A stretch of 64,000 nt of DNA from CAG-411 sp963643465 (GTDB taxonomy: Bacteria; Bacillota; Clostridia; Lachnospirales; Lachnospiraceae): contig CAVIJT010000014.1 of the NCBI GenBank assembly GCA_963643465.1, positions 1 through 64,000 on the forward strand. Reading direction: 5' to 3'. The notes beneath the pieces were generated by a model. It did no database searches. It saw only the letters and a program-made list of their open reading frames with translations, and was not told where the DNA came from. Numbering within the stretch: the first letter of the stretch is position 1; every line of letters starts with the position of its first letter. The position numbers were made by a program, and so were the translations under genes. Shown here in pieces: positions 1 through 8,296 of this stretch.

Positions 1-63
1 CAAAGGGGACAGACTGTAAATCTGCTGCTTAATGCTTCGGTGGTTCGAATCCACCACCACCCA
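1..63 (+). tRNA. tRNA-Tyr (5' end cut off by window)
   Basis: The visible part holds the anticodon arm with GTA (in gactgtaaatc), a long variable arm, and a T arm GGTGG/CCACC around TTCGAAT, followed by the 3' acceptor strand and discriminator A at 63. The long (class II) variable arm and GTA anticodon identify tRNA-Tyr. CCA is not encoded. The first part of the gene lies before the window. Confidence 0.93.
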
Positions 64-96
64 TTTCACAGTGCAAGGCTGTAAATTAAATATTGT

Positions 97-170
97 CGCG
101 GGGTGGAGCAGTCTGGAAGCTCGCCGGGCTCATAACCCGGAGGTCGTTGGTTCAAATCCAGCCCCCGCAA
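97..170 (+). tRNA. initiator tRNA-fMet (CAT)
   Basis: This is a complete cloverleaf with anticodon CAT. It begins CGCGGGG and its acceptor partner ends CCCCGCA, so position 1 C faces A72. That C1-A72 mismatch, together with the GGG/CCC anticodon-stem pairs (ccgggctcataacccgg), is the signature of bacterial initiator tRNA rather than elongator tRNA-Met. CCA is not encoded. Confidence 0.96.
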
Positions 171-174
171 TTTT

Positions 175-247
175 GCCCAGATAGCTCAGTCGGTAGAGCA
201 GGGGACTGAAAATCCCCGTGTCGCTGGTTCGATTCCGGCTCTGGGCA
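175..247 (+). tRNA. tRNA-Phe (GAA)
   Basis: The acceptor stem GCCCAGA pairs with TCTGGGC, the D loop has the usual GGTAGAGC pattern, the anticodon is GAA and the T loop is TTCGATT. It lies five bases after the fMet gene and is the last intact tRNA of what appears to be a tRNA operon. Confidence 0.96.
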
Positions 248-362
248 TTTTTTATTGGAATTTCTTATAGTAACGTATGTTATATAGGAAATTCTTTTTT
301 TATGTAAATATATACATATGTAAAAGAATAATGAACATTTTAAAGGGAAAAGTAAGAAATAT

Positions 363-386
363 ATAGGTCGAGTCCTATTGGTCCCA
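363..386 (+). pseudogene. possible 3' fragment of a decayed tRNA
   Basis: The sequence ataggtcgagtcctat resembles a T arm (ATAGG/CCTAT around TCGAGT, loop one base short) and is followed by TGGTCCCA, which looks like a 3' acceptor strand plus discriminator. No 5' half is present upstream. The isoacceptor cannot be told. It sits 7 bases before the tRNA-Thr relic, as adjacent tRNA genes in an operon would. Confidence 0.4.
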
Positions 387-393
387 TTGATAT

Positions 394-441
394 GCCGATG
401 TGGCTCAATTGGCAGAGCAGCTGATTTGTAATTAGAAGGTT
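394..441 (+). pseudogene. truncated tRNA-Thr (TGT) pseudogene
   Basis: The stretch begins GCCGATGTGGCTCAATTGGCAG, typical of the 5' half of a Firmicute tRNA-Thr: acceptor strand, D arm and anticodon TGT in a TTTGTAA loop. The anticodon stem is damaged (GCTGA faces TTAGA instead of TCAGC), and after the variable region the T arm and 3' acceptor strand are absent. It should not fold as a functional tRNA. Confidence 0.72.
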
Positions 442-668
442 ATATGAAAATAAAAAATCCACAGAAAGTATTTGCGGTAGGAAAGTTATAAACATTTGTC
501 TGCGTAATAGTGGATAAAATAGAAATTTTATTTATTAGATGTGGAAAATGCCAGATAAAAGAAAAAGCAGTCTGCTAAGTCTAATATATCTTTATTAAGT
601 AGATAGGTTAAATATCAGTTAGCAGTCTGCTGATATGTATCCAAGTAATGGGTACATGATAGGTATGG

Positions 669-719
669 TTCCTGTTTTCCTCCACAATTTAGTGGAAGAA
701 AAGCAGGAATTTTTGTTTT
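669..719 (+). terminator. intrinsic terminator
   Basis: The strong hairpin pairs TTCCTGTTTTCCTCCAC with GTGGAAGAAAAGCAGGAA around a six-base loop, followed by TTTTTGTTTT. It is a plausible end for the tRNA transcript. Confidence 0.75.
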
Positions 720-1321
720 AATTATGCAAACATAAAACGCTTTTACTTTTAAGTCACTTGAAAAATTTTTTACTGTCGCACATGCGTTTATTTTGAAATT
801 TCTCTTTTTAATCATCTCCTTTCTTTTAGAATTTTACATAACGATAGGTTTGCAATCTCTACGTTAGTATATCGTTGAAAATGTGTAATTTTAAATGTAG
901 ATGATTGCAAATGTAAAGAGAAGCTAAAAAGCAAATTAGCATTGTCTTTCTATGCTGTATTTTTTGAAAATATATAGCATGGTGTAGAACATAAAACAGA
1001 AAAAACTTTTATTTGTTTCTTTGTTTTAAACATAACATTATTTTGTTTATTTTGGATTTTGGGGTTGTGGATTGCGTTCTGTATGCTATATACTTCCAAA
1101 CTGCTTTCTATCGTTATTCTGTTATACCAAAAATGATTTGTTTTTTCAATACGATTCCTGTGAAACGACATAAATCGGCTTTGAAACGACAAAAATCAGG
1201 TTTTATAGTTGGTATTTTAGTATTTTAGGTAATATATAAAATAGTATTTATATTCCATTTTCAGTATAATTTTAGAAATGGATTAGAATTATTTACGGAT
1301 GCTAGTATTTTTTATATAAAA
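720..1321. other. AT-rich intergenic region with a pair of direct repeats
   Basis: No gene is supported; the short frames on both strands have no ribosome binding site and biased AT-rich composition. The one ordered feature is a direct repeat TGAAACGAC at 1161-1169 and 1182-1190, 21 bases apart (two helical turns), which is the spacing of a tandem regulator site. Confidence 0.5.
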
Positions 1322-1330
1322 TGCTATAAT
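1322..1330 (+). promoter_or_regulatory. extended -10 promoter of trkA
   Basis: TGCTATAAT is a perfect extended -10 element about 118 bases before the trkA start. No good -35 is seen, as is common with extended -10 promoters. Confidence 0.6.
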
Positions 1331-1384
1331 AAGAATGAATAGTTAGAAAGTTTCACATACTATTTGTGGTAGTAGTGTATAGAG

Positions 1385-1433
1385 AAAGGAGAAAGTAAGA
1401 GATTATATGCAGTAGCATACGAACGAAATCTCT
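1385..1433 (+). promoter_or_regulatory. AAAGGAG site plus hairpin in trkA leader
   Basis: AAAGGAG (1385-1391) is followed by a two-tier hairpin: AGAGATT (1398-1404) pairs with AATCTCT (1427-1433), enclosing TATGC-agta-GCATA. The trkA ATG at 1448 has no Shine-Dalgarno directly before it. The upstream AAAGGAG would be brought closer to the start if the hairpin forms. Function is inference. Confidence 0.4.
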
Positions 1434-1447
1434 ACGGTAAATAGCTT

Positions 1448-2842
1448 ATGTTACATAAAAGAAACGTTGCTCCAAAACCAAGAGGATTACAAATTATTAT
1501 TGTAGGTTGTGGAAAAATAGGTTCGGCTTTATTGGAACATTTAAGTAAAGAGGGTCACGATATTACAGTTATAGATAAAAATAGCGAGAGAGTACAAGAT
1601 TTTGCCAATATGTATGATGTAATGGGGATTGTTGGAAATGGTGCTAGTTACAGTGTACAAATGGAGGCTGGAATTAAAAATACCGATCTTTTTATTGCAG
1701 TAACAAAATCGGATGAACTGAATCTTTTATGTTGTACCATTGCAAAACAGGCATCAAATTGTGCTACTATTGCAAGGGTATGTACTCCGGATTATAGTAA
1801 GGAGCTTGGCTATCTGCAAGATAAACTTGGTCTTACTATGATTATTAATCCAGAGCATGAATTTGCCCGTGAGGTTGCTCGTATTTTGGCGATGCCTACG
1901 GCTCTTGAAGTCAATTCTTTTGCACATGGAAGGGCAGAGCTTATTAAGATTAAGATTCCAGAAGGAAACTGTTTGGATGGCATGACGATTGCAACTATGG
2001 GCAGCATGATGGATGAAAAGGTTATTATTTGTGCCATTGAAAAAGATGGAGAAGTACACATCCCTTCTGGTAATTTCATTATGCATGCTGGGGATGTAAT
2101 TTCTATTGTTTCTTCTCGAAATGGGATTAAGGTATTTTTAGAAAATATAGGATTCAAAAGTAAGCGGGTAAAAGATACCATGATTATTGGTGGAGGCAAG
2201 GCGGCTTATTATCTTGCTAAACGTTTGATGAATATGAATATTTCTGTAAAAATTATTGAGAGTAATCGTTCCCGTTGTGAAGAATTGAGTGTTCTTTTAC
2301 CAAAGGCAATTATTATTAATGGAGATGGAACGGATCGGGAATTGCTTCGAGAGGAAGGAATTGATACAGTAGAATCATTTGTACCTCTAACTGGTATTGA
2401 TGAGGAAAATATTGTGCTTACGCTTCATGCAAGACAATTATCCGACACAAAGATTGTAACAAAGATTAATCGTACTTCTTTTAAAGATGTAATTAGTTCG
2501 TTAGATTTAGGAAGCATTGTTTATCCTCGTTATATTACTACGGAAGCAATTATAGCGTATGTTCGTGCGAAAACCAATTCTCAGGATAGTAATATTGAAA
2601 CGTTATATCATATGTATGATCATAGGGTAGAGGCGATTGAATTTGTGGTTCAAAAGAATTCGGCGGTAACCAATATTCCTTTGCGCGATATGAAACTTAA
2701 AGAGAATCTTGTGGTTTCTTGTATTAATCGTAATGGTAATATTATTATTCCGAGTGGTAATGATGAAATTAAAGTAAATGATAGTGTTATTATTGTTACC
2801 ACTAATACAGGTTTTAATGATATACAGGATATTTTAGCGTAG
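1448..2842 (+). CDS. trkA: Trk/Ktr potassium uptake regulatory subunit TrkA
   Basis: This 464-residue protein has two tandem RCK units, each with a Rossmann NAD-binding fold followed by a C-terminal ligand-binding subdomain. The first fold shows GCGKIGSALLEHL near residues 21-33 with the acidic end VIDKNS; the second shows MIIGGGKAAYYLAKRL near residue 245. This is the full-length two-domain TrkA rather than single-domain KtrA. It is the cytoplasmic gating subunit that binds nucleotide and controls the TrkH channel, encoded 128 bases downstream. The start codon is uncertain: residues 1-14 precede the usual family start (about IIIVGCGKIG) and no Shine-Dalgarno directly precedes the ATG. Confidence 0.93.
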   Translation: MLHKRNVAPKPRGLQIIIVGCGKIGSALLEHLSKEGHDITVIDKNSERVQDFANMYDVMGIVGNGASYSVQMEAGIKNTDLFIAVTKSDELNLLCCTIAKQASNCATIARVCTPDYSKELGYLQDKLGLTMIINPEHEFAREVARILAMPTALEVNSFAHGRAELIKIKIPEGNCLDGMTIATMGSMMDEKVIICAIEKDGEVHIPSGNFIMHAGDVISIVSSRNGIKVFLENIGFKSKRVKDTMIIGGGKAAYYLAKRLMNMNISVKIIESNRSRCEELSVLLPKAIIINGDGTDRELLREEGIDTVESFVPLTGIDEENIVLTLHARQLSDTKIVTKINRTSFKDVISSLDLGSIVYPRYITTEAIIAYVRAKTNSQDSNIETLYHMYDHRVEAIEFVVQKNSAVTNIPLRDMKLKENLVVSCINRNGNIIIPSGNDEIKVNDSVIIVTTNTGFNDIQDILA

Positions 2843-2970
2843 CTTTTGTTGTTAGGGCATTTGCCCTGTTTATCATTGAGGAGTTTCTCAACAGAGAAAC
2901 GAAACTTTGATTGTTTATTTTTATTGTTTAAAAGATACGTTTCTATTTCTAAGAAAGGAAATATGGGTAA

Positions 2971-4413
2971 ATGAATCGTTCCGTTATACAATATATTTTA
3001 GGATATGTACTAATTATTGAGGGAATTTTGTTTTCTATCCCTTGTATCACTGCACTGGTTTATTTGGAGAAAGAAGGATTTTGTTATCTAGGTGTTGGAT
3101 TGTTTTGTATTTTTGTTGGATGGCTTATGCGACGACAAAAACCAAGTAACAATATTTTTTATTTAAAAGAAGGTTGTATTACTACTGCATTAAGTTGGAT
3201 TTTTCTCAGTTTTTTTGGTTGTATTCCTTTTGTGTTGACGGGAGAAATTCCATTTCTTCCAGATGCGTTATTTGAAACTATTTCTGGTTTTACAACTACG
3301 GGAGCAAGTGTCCTTGCTGATGTAGAAGCATTGTCTCATTGTTCCCTTATGTGGAGAAGTTTTACTAACTGGATTGGTGGTATGGGTGTATTGGTTTTTT
3401 TGCTTGCCATTATTCCTATGAGTGGTGGTTCACATATTAACTTAATGCGTGCAGAAAGTCCGGGGCCATCTGTAGGAAAAATGGTTCCAAAGGTTAAAGC
3501 CAATGCGCAGATTTTGTATTTGATTTATTTGATAATGACTATTGTAGAATTTGTTTTGCTTCTTTTTGGTGGCATGAGTATTTTTGATTCTATTAATACC
3601 AGTATGTCAACTGCAGGAACTGGAGGATTTGGCATTTATAATGATAGTCTTACTGGTTTTAATCCATATATTCAATGGGTTGTTACTATTTTTATGATAC
3701 TATTTGGTGTGAATTTTAATGCCTATTATTTTATATTGTTTCGACAGGTTAAACGAGCGTTAAGAATGGAGGAAGTAAAGTATTATTTCTTTATTATTGG
3801 AGCTTCTATTTTTATTATTTTTCTAAATATTTTAGATATGTGTTCTAACGCTTTTGAAGCCTTGACCCAATCGGCATTTCAAGTGGGTTCTATTATTACA
3901 AGTACAGGATTTTCGACTGCCAATTATGATTTGTGGCCGGAAACAAGTAAAACGATTCTTGTTATTCTCATGTTTATAGGTGCTTGTGCAGGAAGTACCG
4001 GTGGAGGTATCAAGGTATCTCGTATTGTTATTATGTTTAAAACTGTAATAAAAGAACTTCGTTGTTATATTCATCCAAAAAGTATTCAAAAAATTAATAT
4101 GGATGGAAAGCCAGTACCTCATGAAGTGTTACGTTCTATAAATGTATATTTTATTACATTTTTTGTACTGTTTGTCTGTTCTGTATTTCTTGTATCGTTG
4201 GACGGAAATGATTTAGTTACGAATTTTACTGCTGTTACTGCAACAATTAATAATACTGGACCGGGATTAAATTTGGTTGGACCAACTCAGAATTTTGGAT
4301 TTTTCTCTCCTTTCTCTAAGTTTGTTTTGATGTTTGATATGTTGGCAGGAAGATTAGAACTTTTTCCATTATTGATTTTATTCCATCCTTCTATATGGAG
4401 AGATAAGAAATAG
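2971..4413 (+). CDS. trkH: Trk potassium channel/transporter membrane subunit TrkH
   Basis: This 480-residue integral membrane protein has about ten hydrophobic segments and four pore-loop motifs typical of the superfamily of K+ transporters, seen as ETISGFTTTGAS, MSTAGTGGFG, STGFSTANYD and AGACAGSTGGGIKVSR. These glycine-centred loops form the selectivity filter. Together with TrkA upstream it forms a potassium uptake system at the cytoplasmic membrane. AAGGAAA lies 10-13 bases before the ATG. The pair forms an operon with no terminator of note between the genes, only short hairpins. Confidence 0.95.
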   Translation: MNRSVIQYILGYVLIIEGILFSIPCITALVYLEKEGFCYLGVGLFCIFVGWLMRRQKPSNNIFYLKEGCITTALSWIFLSFFGCIPFVLTGEIPFLPDALFETISGFTTTGASVLADVEALSHCSLMWRSFTNWIGGMGVLVFLLAIIPMSGGSHINLMRAESPGPSVGKMVPKVKANAQILYLIYLIMTIVEFVLLLFGGMSIFDSINTSMSTAGTGGFGIYNDSLTGFNPYIQWVVTIFMILFGVNFNAYYFILFRQVKRALRMEEVKYYFFIIGASIFIIFLNILDMCSNAFEALTQSAFQVGSIITSTGFSTANYDLWPETSKTILVILMFIGACAGSTGGGIKVSRIVIMFKTVIKELRCYIHPKSIQKINMDGKPVPHEVLRSINVYFITFFVLFVCSVFLVSLDGNDLVTNFTAVTATINNTGPGLNLVGPTQNFGFFSPFSKFVLMFDMLAGRLELFPLLILFHPSIWRDKK

Positions 4414-4449
4414 TAAAAATAGGATTGTTAAGGGGAATAGAAATTACTA

Positions 4450-4479
4450 TTGATTTATAGGTTAGTAGTGTATTATAAT
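4450..4479 (+). promoter_or_regulatory. promoter of purC
   Basis: TTGATT (4450-4455) and TATAAT (4474-4479) are 18 bases apart and lie 91 bases before the purC ATG. Confidence 0.6.
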
Positions 4480-4569
4480 TCTTGTGTAGGTATAGTCGGT
4501 AGAATGCAGAGGTATACAAGTTGTCCCTTTGCAGCTTCTACATCAGAAAAGAATAGAGGTAAGAAGACA

Positions 4570-5442
4570 ATGAATACATTTCAGCCAATTAAAGAAGGAA
4601 AAGTACGTGAGGTCTATGATAATGGAGATAGTTTGATTATCGTAGCAACAGACAGAATTTCTGCATTTGATGTAATCTTGAAGAACAAAGTGACAAAGAA
4701 GGGTGCAATTTTAACACAGATGTCAAAGTTTTGGTTTGATTTTACCAAAGATATTGTACCAAATCATATGATTTCGACAGATGTAAAAGATATGCCTGAA
4801 TTTTTCCAGCAGGACAAGTTTGATGGCAATAGCATGATGTGTAAGAAATTAGAGATGCTTCCTATTGAGTGTATCGTGCGTGGATATATTACAGGTAGTG
4901 GTTGGGCAAGCTATAAGGAAAATGGAACAGTTTGTGGTATCAAACTTCCAGAAGGTCTTGTTGAGTCTGATAAACTTCCTGAGCCAATCTACACACCAAG
5001 TACAAAGGCTGAGATTGGTGATCATGATGAAAATATTTCTTTTGAACAGAGCGTGGAAGTATTAGAGAAAGCATATCCTGGAAAAGGTATGGAGTACGCT
5101 ACAAAGATTAAAGAATGTACTATTGCTTTATATAAGAAGTGTGCAGAGTATGCGTTGAGCAAGGGCATTATTATTGCAGATACTAAATTTGAGTTCGGTT
5201 TGGATGAGAATGGTAATGTGGTAATTGGTGATGAGATGCTTACTCCAGATAGTTCTCGTTTTTGGCCTTTAGAGGGTTACAAACCAGGACAGGGACAGCC
5301 TTCTTTTGATAAGCAGTTTGTAAGAGATTGGTTAAAGGCAAATCCAGACAGTGATTATTTATTACCAGAGGAAGTAGTAAATAAGACTGTAGATAAGTAT
5401 GAAGAGGCATATGAGTTATTGACTGGAAAGAAATTTGCTTAG
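4570..5442 (+). CDS. purC: phosphoribosylaminoimidazole-succinocarboxamide synthase
   Basis: SAICAR synthetase condenses CAIR with aspartate using ATP in purine synthesis. The 290-residue frame begins MNTFQPIKEGKVREVYD, the usual nucleotide-binding start, and shows the family motifs VATDRISAFDV, ECIVRGYITGSGW, and IADTKFEFG followed by GDEMLTPDSSRFW. An open frame extends 40 codons upstream, but it overlaps the promoter and has no ribosome binding site; the ATG at 4570 has GAGG nearby and matches the family start. The length fits the approximately 290-residue form. It stands alone, without other pur genes in view. Confidence 0.96.
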   Translation: MNTFQPIKEGKVREVYDNGDSLIIVATDRISAFDVILKNKVTKKGAILTQMSKFWFDFTKDIVPNHMISTDVKDMPEFFQQDKFDGNSMMCKKLEMLPIECIVRGYITGSGWASYKENGTVCGIKLPEGLVESDKLPEPIYTPSTKAEIGDHDENISFEQSVEVLEKAYPGKGMEYATKIKECTIALYKKCAEYALSKGIIIADTKFEFGLDENGNVVIGDEMLTPDSSRFWPLEGYKPGQGQPSFDKQFVRDWLKANPDSDYLLPEEVVNKTVDKYEEAYELLTGKKFA

Positions 5443-5483
5443 TTCATAGAGAAATCGGTATAAAAACCATATAATTGGTGATA

Positions 5484-5529
5484 AAATAGGGATAGATAAA
5501 ACGTGAGTTTTGTTTATCTCTATTTTTTT
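5484..5529 (+). terminator. terminator of purC
   Basis: AAATAGGGATAGATAAAAC pairs, using G-U wobbles, with GTTTTGTTTATCTCTATTT, and a run of T follows. It separates purC from the next gene. Confidence 0.8.
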
Positions 5530-5567
5530 CGCGATAGAAAAGTTTAAATAGTAAAGGAGGTGATGGG

Positions 5568-7223
5568 ATGCTTTTACTTCAGCCAGAGGGAATTTCTTAT
5601 GTAAATAAAGAGGGAGAATCGGTATTGCAGGCGGCAATTAAAGCAGGTGCAAAACTGGAGAGTCCTTGTGGTGGCAATGGAACTTGTGGAAAGTGTCGGA
5701 TAAAAGTATTAATTGGAGAGGGAAATTCGATTACAGAGGAAGAAAGGAATTTTTTTTCGCCCCAAGAGCTTTCAGAAGGCTGGAGATTGGCTTGTAAGTT
5801 TGTACCAAAGTATTTTAAGGCATGTGAAGTAGAAGTGCCTTTGGGGGAAGATAACAGGGTTGACTGGCAGATTGAGTGTTTAAGTGGAGATTATGGAAAT
5901 AGGACTGTCGATTCTGTAGAAGGACAGTATGGTATTGCTATTGATATTGGAACGACGAATATAGAGGCTTTGTTGTGGAGAATGGATCAAGAGCTATGTG
6001 TGGGTAGGGGAATCGGTGCCAATCCGCAAAAGAGATATGGTGCAGATGTAGTAGCTAGAATTGCGTATGCACAACAATCGGAAAAGCAGTCAGAAGAAAT
6101 GTGTCAGATTCTTGTGGCAGGTGTGGAACAAATGCTTAGTCAGTTGTTGTTTGAATGTTTTGTGCCAAAGGAAAAGGTTTGTTATGTGACTGTAACAGGA
6201 AATGCGGCTATGATGCACTTTTTTGTAGGAGAATCTGTAGCCAGTTTGGCAAAAGCACCGTATAAGACGTCTTATCAACAGGGACGCGTGTTGCCCGGAA
6301 ATTTGCTTTCACTGCCTTACGCAAAAGTAGTGACACTGCCTAATGTGGAAGGGTTTGTAGGGGCAGATACGGTAGGTGTTCTTCGTGGACTTTTGGAAAA
6401 TGGGCAGGATATGGAAGGGATGCTGATGATTGACATTGGTACCAATGGAGAATTGGCATTACAAAAAAATGGAGTGATGTATGTGGCATCTACGGCAGCA
6501 GGTCCGGCATTTGAAGGTGCTACGATTTCTTGTGGAATGAGGGCGGAAGATGGTGCGGTGACAGATTTGTTTGTTGGGGATGCGGTTTCTTTTCAAGTGA
6601 TTCAGAAAAAGAAGAGGGTAATAGTTGATAAAGAAACAGAAGCTACGTGGCCAATAAAGGGAATCTGTGGTTCCGGTCTGATTGCAGTGGCAGCCCGTTT
6701 GTTAGAGACTGGTTTGATTGACAAAACAGGATATTTGTTGGATTCAAAAACAGCGAAACAGCAGGGATGTTGTGAAGAATTAGCAGATAGAATTGAGACA
6801 AAAGAAGAAGGTAATGTATTTCGTTTGGGAAATCAAGTGTATCTGACGCAACAGGATATTCGGGAGTTACAGCTTGCAAAGGCGGCAATTGGTGCAGGTG
6901 TAAAAATGCTGTTGGAAAGTTGTGAAATGAGAGAAGAAGAACTTTCCGGTATCTATCTTGCAGGAGCATTTGGAAGCTATCTTGATGTGGCAGCAGCACA
7001 GCAAATCGGACTTCTTCCTAATATTTCTAAAGATAAGATAAAATCTATAGGAAATGGGGCTTTACAGGGGGCATCCTGTACGCTGCATAATGTATATAAG
7101 CAGGGAGAAGTGGAAAGGGAAATGGAGTATCTTGAAAAAATTGCCAGAGATACTACTCACATATCTCTGGCAGAGAAAAAGGAATTTTCTTCGATTTATT
7201 TAGAGGCTGTCAATTTCATTTGA
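5568..7223 (+). CDS. 2Fe-2S/ASKHA-type reductive activator of corrinoid enzymes
   Basis: This 551-residue protein has an N-terminal plant-type ferredoxin domain (residues ~1-90) with cysteines in CGGNGTCGKC and a fourth in WRLACKF, a short linker, and a large C-terminal ATPase domain of the ASKHA fold (about 125-535). ATPase motifs include AIDIGTTNIEALL, MIDIGTNGELAL and YLAGAFGSYLD. This architecture matches the RamA/RACE-like DUF4445 family, which uses ATP hydrolysis and an iron-sulfur centre to reduce inactive Co(II) corrinoid proteins back to Co(I). GGAGGTGATGGG precedes the ATG. No methyltransferase or corrinoid protein gene is adjacent, so the client is unknown. Confidence 0.85.
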   Translation: MLLLQPEGISYVNKEGESVLQAAIKAGAKLESPCGGNGTCGKCRIKVLIGEGNSITEEERNFFSPQELSEGWRLACKFVPKYFKACEVEVPLGEDNRVDWQIECLSGDYGNRTVDSVEGQYGIAIDIGTTNIEALLWRMDQELCVGRGIGANPQKRYGADVVARIAYAQQSEKQSEEMCQILVAGVEQMLSQLLFECFVPKEKVCYVTVTGNAAMMHFFVGESVASLAKAPYKTSYQQGRVLPGNLLSLPYAKVVTLPNVEGFVGADTVGVLRGLLENGQDMEGMLMIDIGTNGELALQKNGVMYVASTAAGPAFEGATISCGMRAEDGAVTDLFVGDAVSFQVIQKKKRVIVDKETEATWPIKGICGSGLIAVAARLLETGLIDKTGYLLDSKTAKQQGCCEELADRIETKEEGNVFRLGNQVYLTQQDIRELQLAKAAIGAGVKMLLESCEMREEELSGIYLAGAFGSYLDVAAAQQIGLLPNISKDKIKSIGNGALQGASCTLHNVYKQGEVEREMEYLEKIARDTTHISLAEKKEFSSIYLEAVNFI

Positions 7224-7231
7224 CAGGATAG

Positions 7232-7267
7232 AGAGGCGTGGAATGTGATTCCATTAGCCTCTTATAA
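7232..7267. terminator. convergent terminator
   Basis: AGAGGC and TGGAAT pair with ATTCCA and GCCTCT around a short loop, between two converging genes. A T-rich tract follows on the plus strand; on the minus side the hairpin lies beyond the stop of the alarmone synthetase gene. Confidence 0.65.
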
Positions 7268-7269
7268 AA

Positions 7270-7896
7270 TTACTGTTCTGTCTCTTCTTCTGACGCTTGC
7301 ATCATTTCTCGAATGGTTTGCATAGATAAATCTGTGGATGCCATCTCATCGGCGCAGCGACGTAGTTTTTCCGTTAAAAGTTCTGCATTCTTTATGTCCT
7401 GCTTGTACTTCATCTGATGTTCCAGACTTGCCCAGCAATCCATGGCAATGGTACGAAGCTGAATTTCTACTTTTAAAGAATCCAGATCCATTCCATGTAA
7501 TGGAACTTCCAGTATAATGTGCAGACTTCGATAACCGTTTGGTTTGGGATTGGAAATGTAATCTTTGATAGTTACAATCTTCCAGCTTGGTTCTTCTTTT
7601 ATGTAGTCTAAGATGGTGTAAACATCTCCAATAAAGTGGGTGACAATACGAATTCCAACAGAATCAGAGGTTACGTGAAGGGCAGTCAGTGCGTCGGTTT
7701 CATGCCCTTTTCGAACCAGCTTTTTTTGCATGCTGTCTGCACTTTTGACACGACTTAAAATGTGTTCGGCTGGAGAGTGCATTCCGTCTGCACTAATATT
7801 TTCAAGCATTTCTTTTAAACGGTTTAAAACGGTGCTTTCTGTAATCTCCAGAATAGGAGCGTATGCTCCATAGTAAACATAATCTTTTTGTTTCAT
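7270..7896 (-). CDS. small alarmone synthetase (GTP pyrophosphokinase, RelQ/YjbM-like)
   Basis: This 208-residue protein has only a RelA/SpoT synthetase domain. It contains RVKSADSMQKKL (ATP-binding basic region), DSVGIRIV in place of the usual DxxGxR, the G-loop-like YISNPKPNGYRSLH, VEIQLRT, and WASLEHQMKYK. Hydrolase, TGS and ACT domains are absent, so this is a single-domain small alarmone synthetase that would make (p)ppGpp in the cytosol. Two in-frame ATGs lie at 7902 and 7896. The second has AGGGG at eight-base spacing and was chosen; the first would leave only two bases. The C-terminal ~25 residues are acidic. Confidence 0.88.
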   Translation of the reverse strand: MKQKDYVYYGAYAPILEITESTVLNRLKEMLENISADGMHSPAEHILSRVKSADSMQKKLVRKGHETDALTALHVTSDSVGIRIVTHFIGDVYTILDYIKEEPSWKIVTIKDYISNPKPNGYRSLHIILEVPLHGMDLDSLKVEIQLRTIAMDCWASLEHQMKYKQDIKNAELLTEKLRRCADEMASTDLSMQTIREMMQASEEETEQ

Positions 7897-7928
7897 AATC
7901 ATATCCCCTTTATCCCCTAAAATGTAAT

Positions 7929-7954
7929 ATGATACAAGGGTAAAATAGTATCAT
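7929..7954. promoter_or_regulatory. inverted repeat upstream of alarmone synthetase gene
   Basis: ATGATAC (7929-7935) and GTATCAT (7948-7954) form a perfect 7-base inverted repeat with a 12-base gap, in the minus-strand leader of the alarmone synthetase gene. It could be an operator or an mRNA hairpin. The rest of 7955-8212 shows nothing else recognisable. Confidence 0.4.
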
Positions 7955-8212
7955 AATAAAATTGTAGTCTTATATATATTTTACGACTGAATGAAGGGGT
8001 TTGACAAGCAAAACTTAATAAAAATGGAAAAAATTGGTCCGCTAGTGATATTGTTTGTATGTATCATAATAATAGTCACAAGATATTTATGAAAAAATGT
8101 GTATGGAATTGGAAAAAAACGTGATAAAATAAAGGTATTATAAAAGGTTTGTTTGAAGTAGCTGTAAAAATAAATAAAATATAAAATATCTGTGAAATCA
8201 TTAGAAACAACC

Positions 8213-8241
8213 TTGAGTTTCACATTTTCCTATGCTACTAT
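8213..8241 (+). promoter_or_regulatory. promoter of zinc-ribbon protein and cobB genes
   Basis: TTGAGT and TACTAT are separated by 17 bases, with a TGC extension directly before the -10. The promoter lies 56 bases before the start at 8297. Confidence 0.6.
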
Positions 8242-8296
8242 GTGGCTAGATAAGGCATAGTTGGTGTGTCAGCACACTAGAAAGGAAGCGATAGGT

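Larger units (their letters stand above)
248..668. other. tRNA-operon tail with decayed tRNA fragments, no protein gene seen
   Basis: No convincing coding region is visible. The stretch contains the tRNA relics listed separately (about 361-441) and two copies of an 11-base palindrome AGCAGTCTGCT at 567-577 and 621-631, 54 bases apart. The rest is AT-rich. Short open frames here lack ribosome binding sites. Confidence 0.5.

Noticed and set aside
950..1228. Overlapping open frames on both strands (80 and 71 codons)
   Set aside because: No ribosome binding sites, AT-driven composition, and antisense to each other.
1398..1433. c-di-AMP (ydaO) riboswitch in front of trkA
   Set aside because: Potassium genes are often under this riboswitch, but its conserved core sequence is not present in the short leader.
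4450..4569. N-terminal extension of PurC by 40 residues
   Set aside because: The extension overlaps the promoter, lacks a ribosome binding site and is not part of the family.
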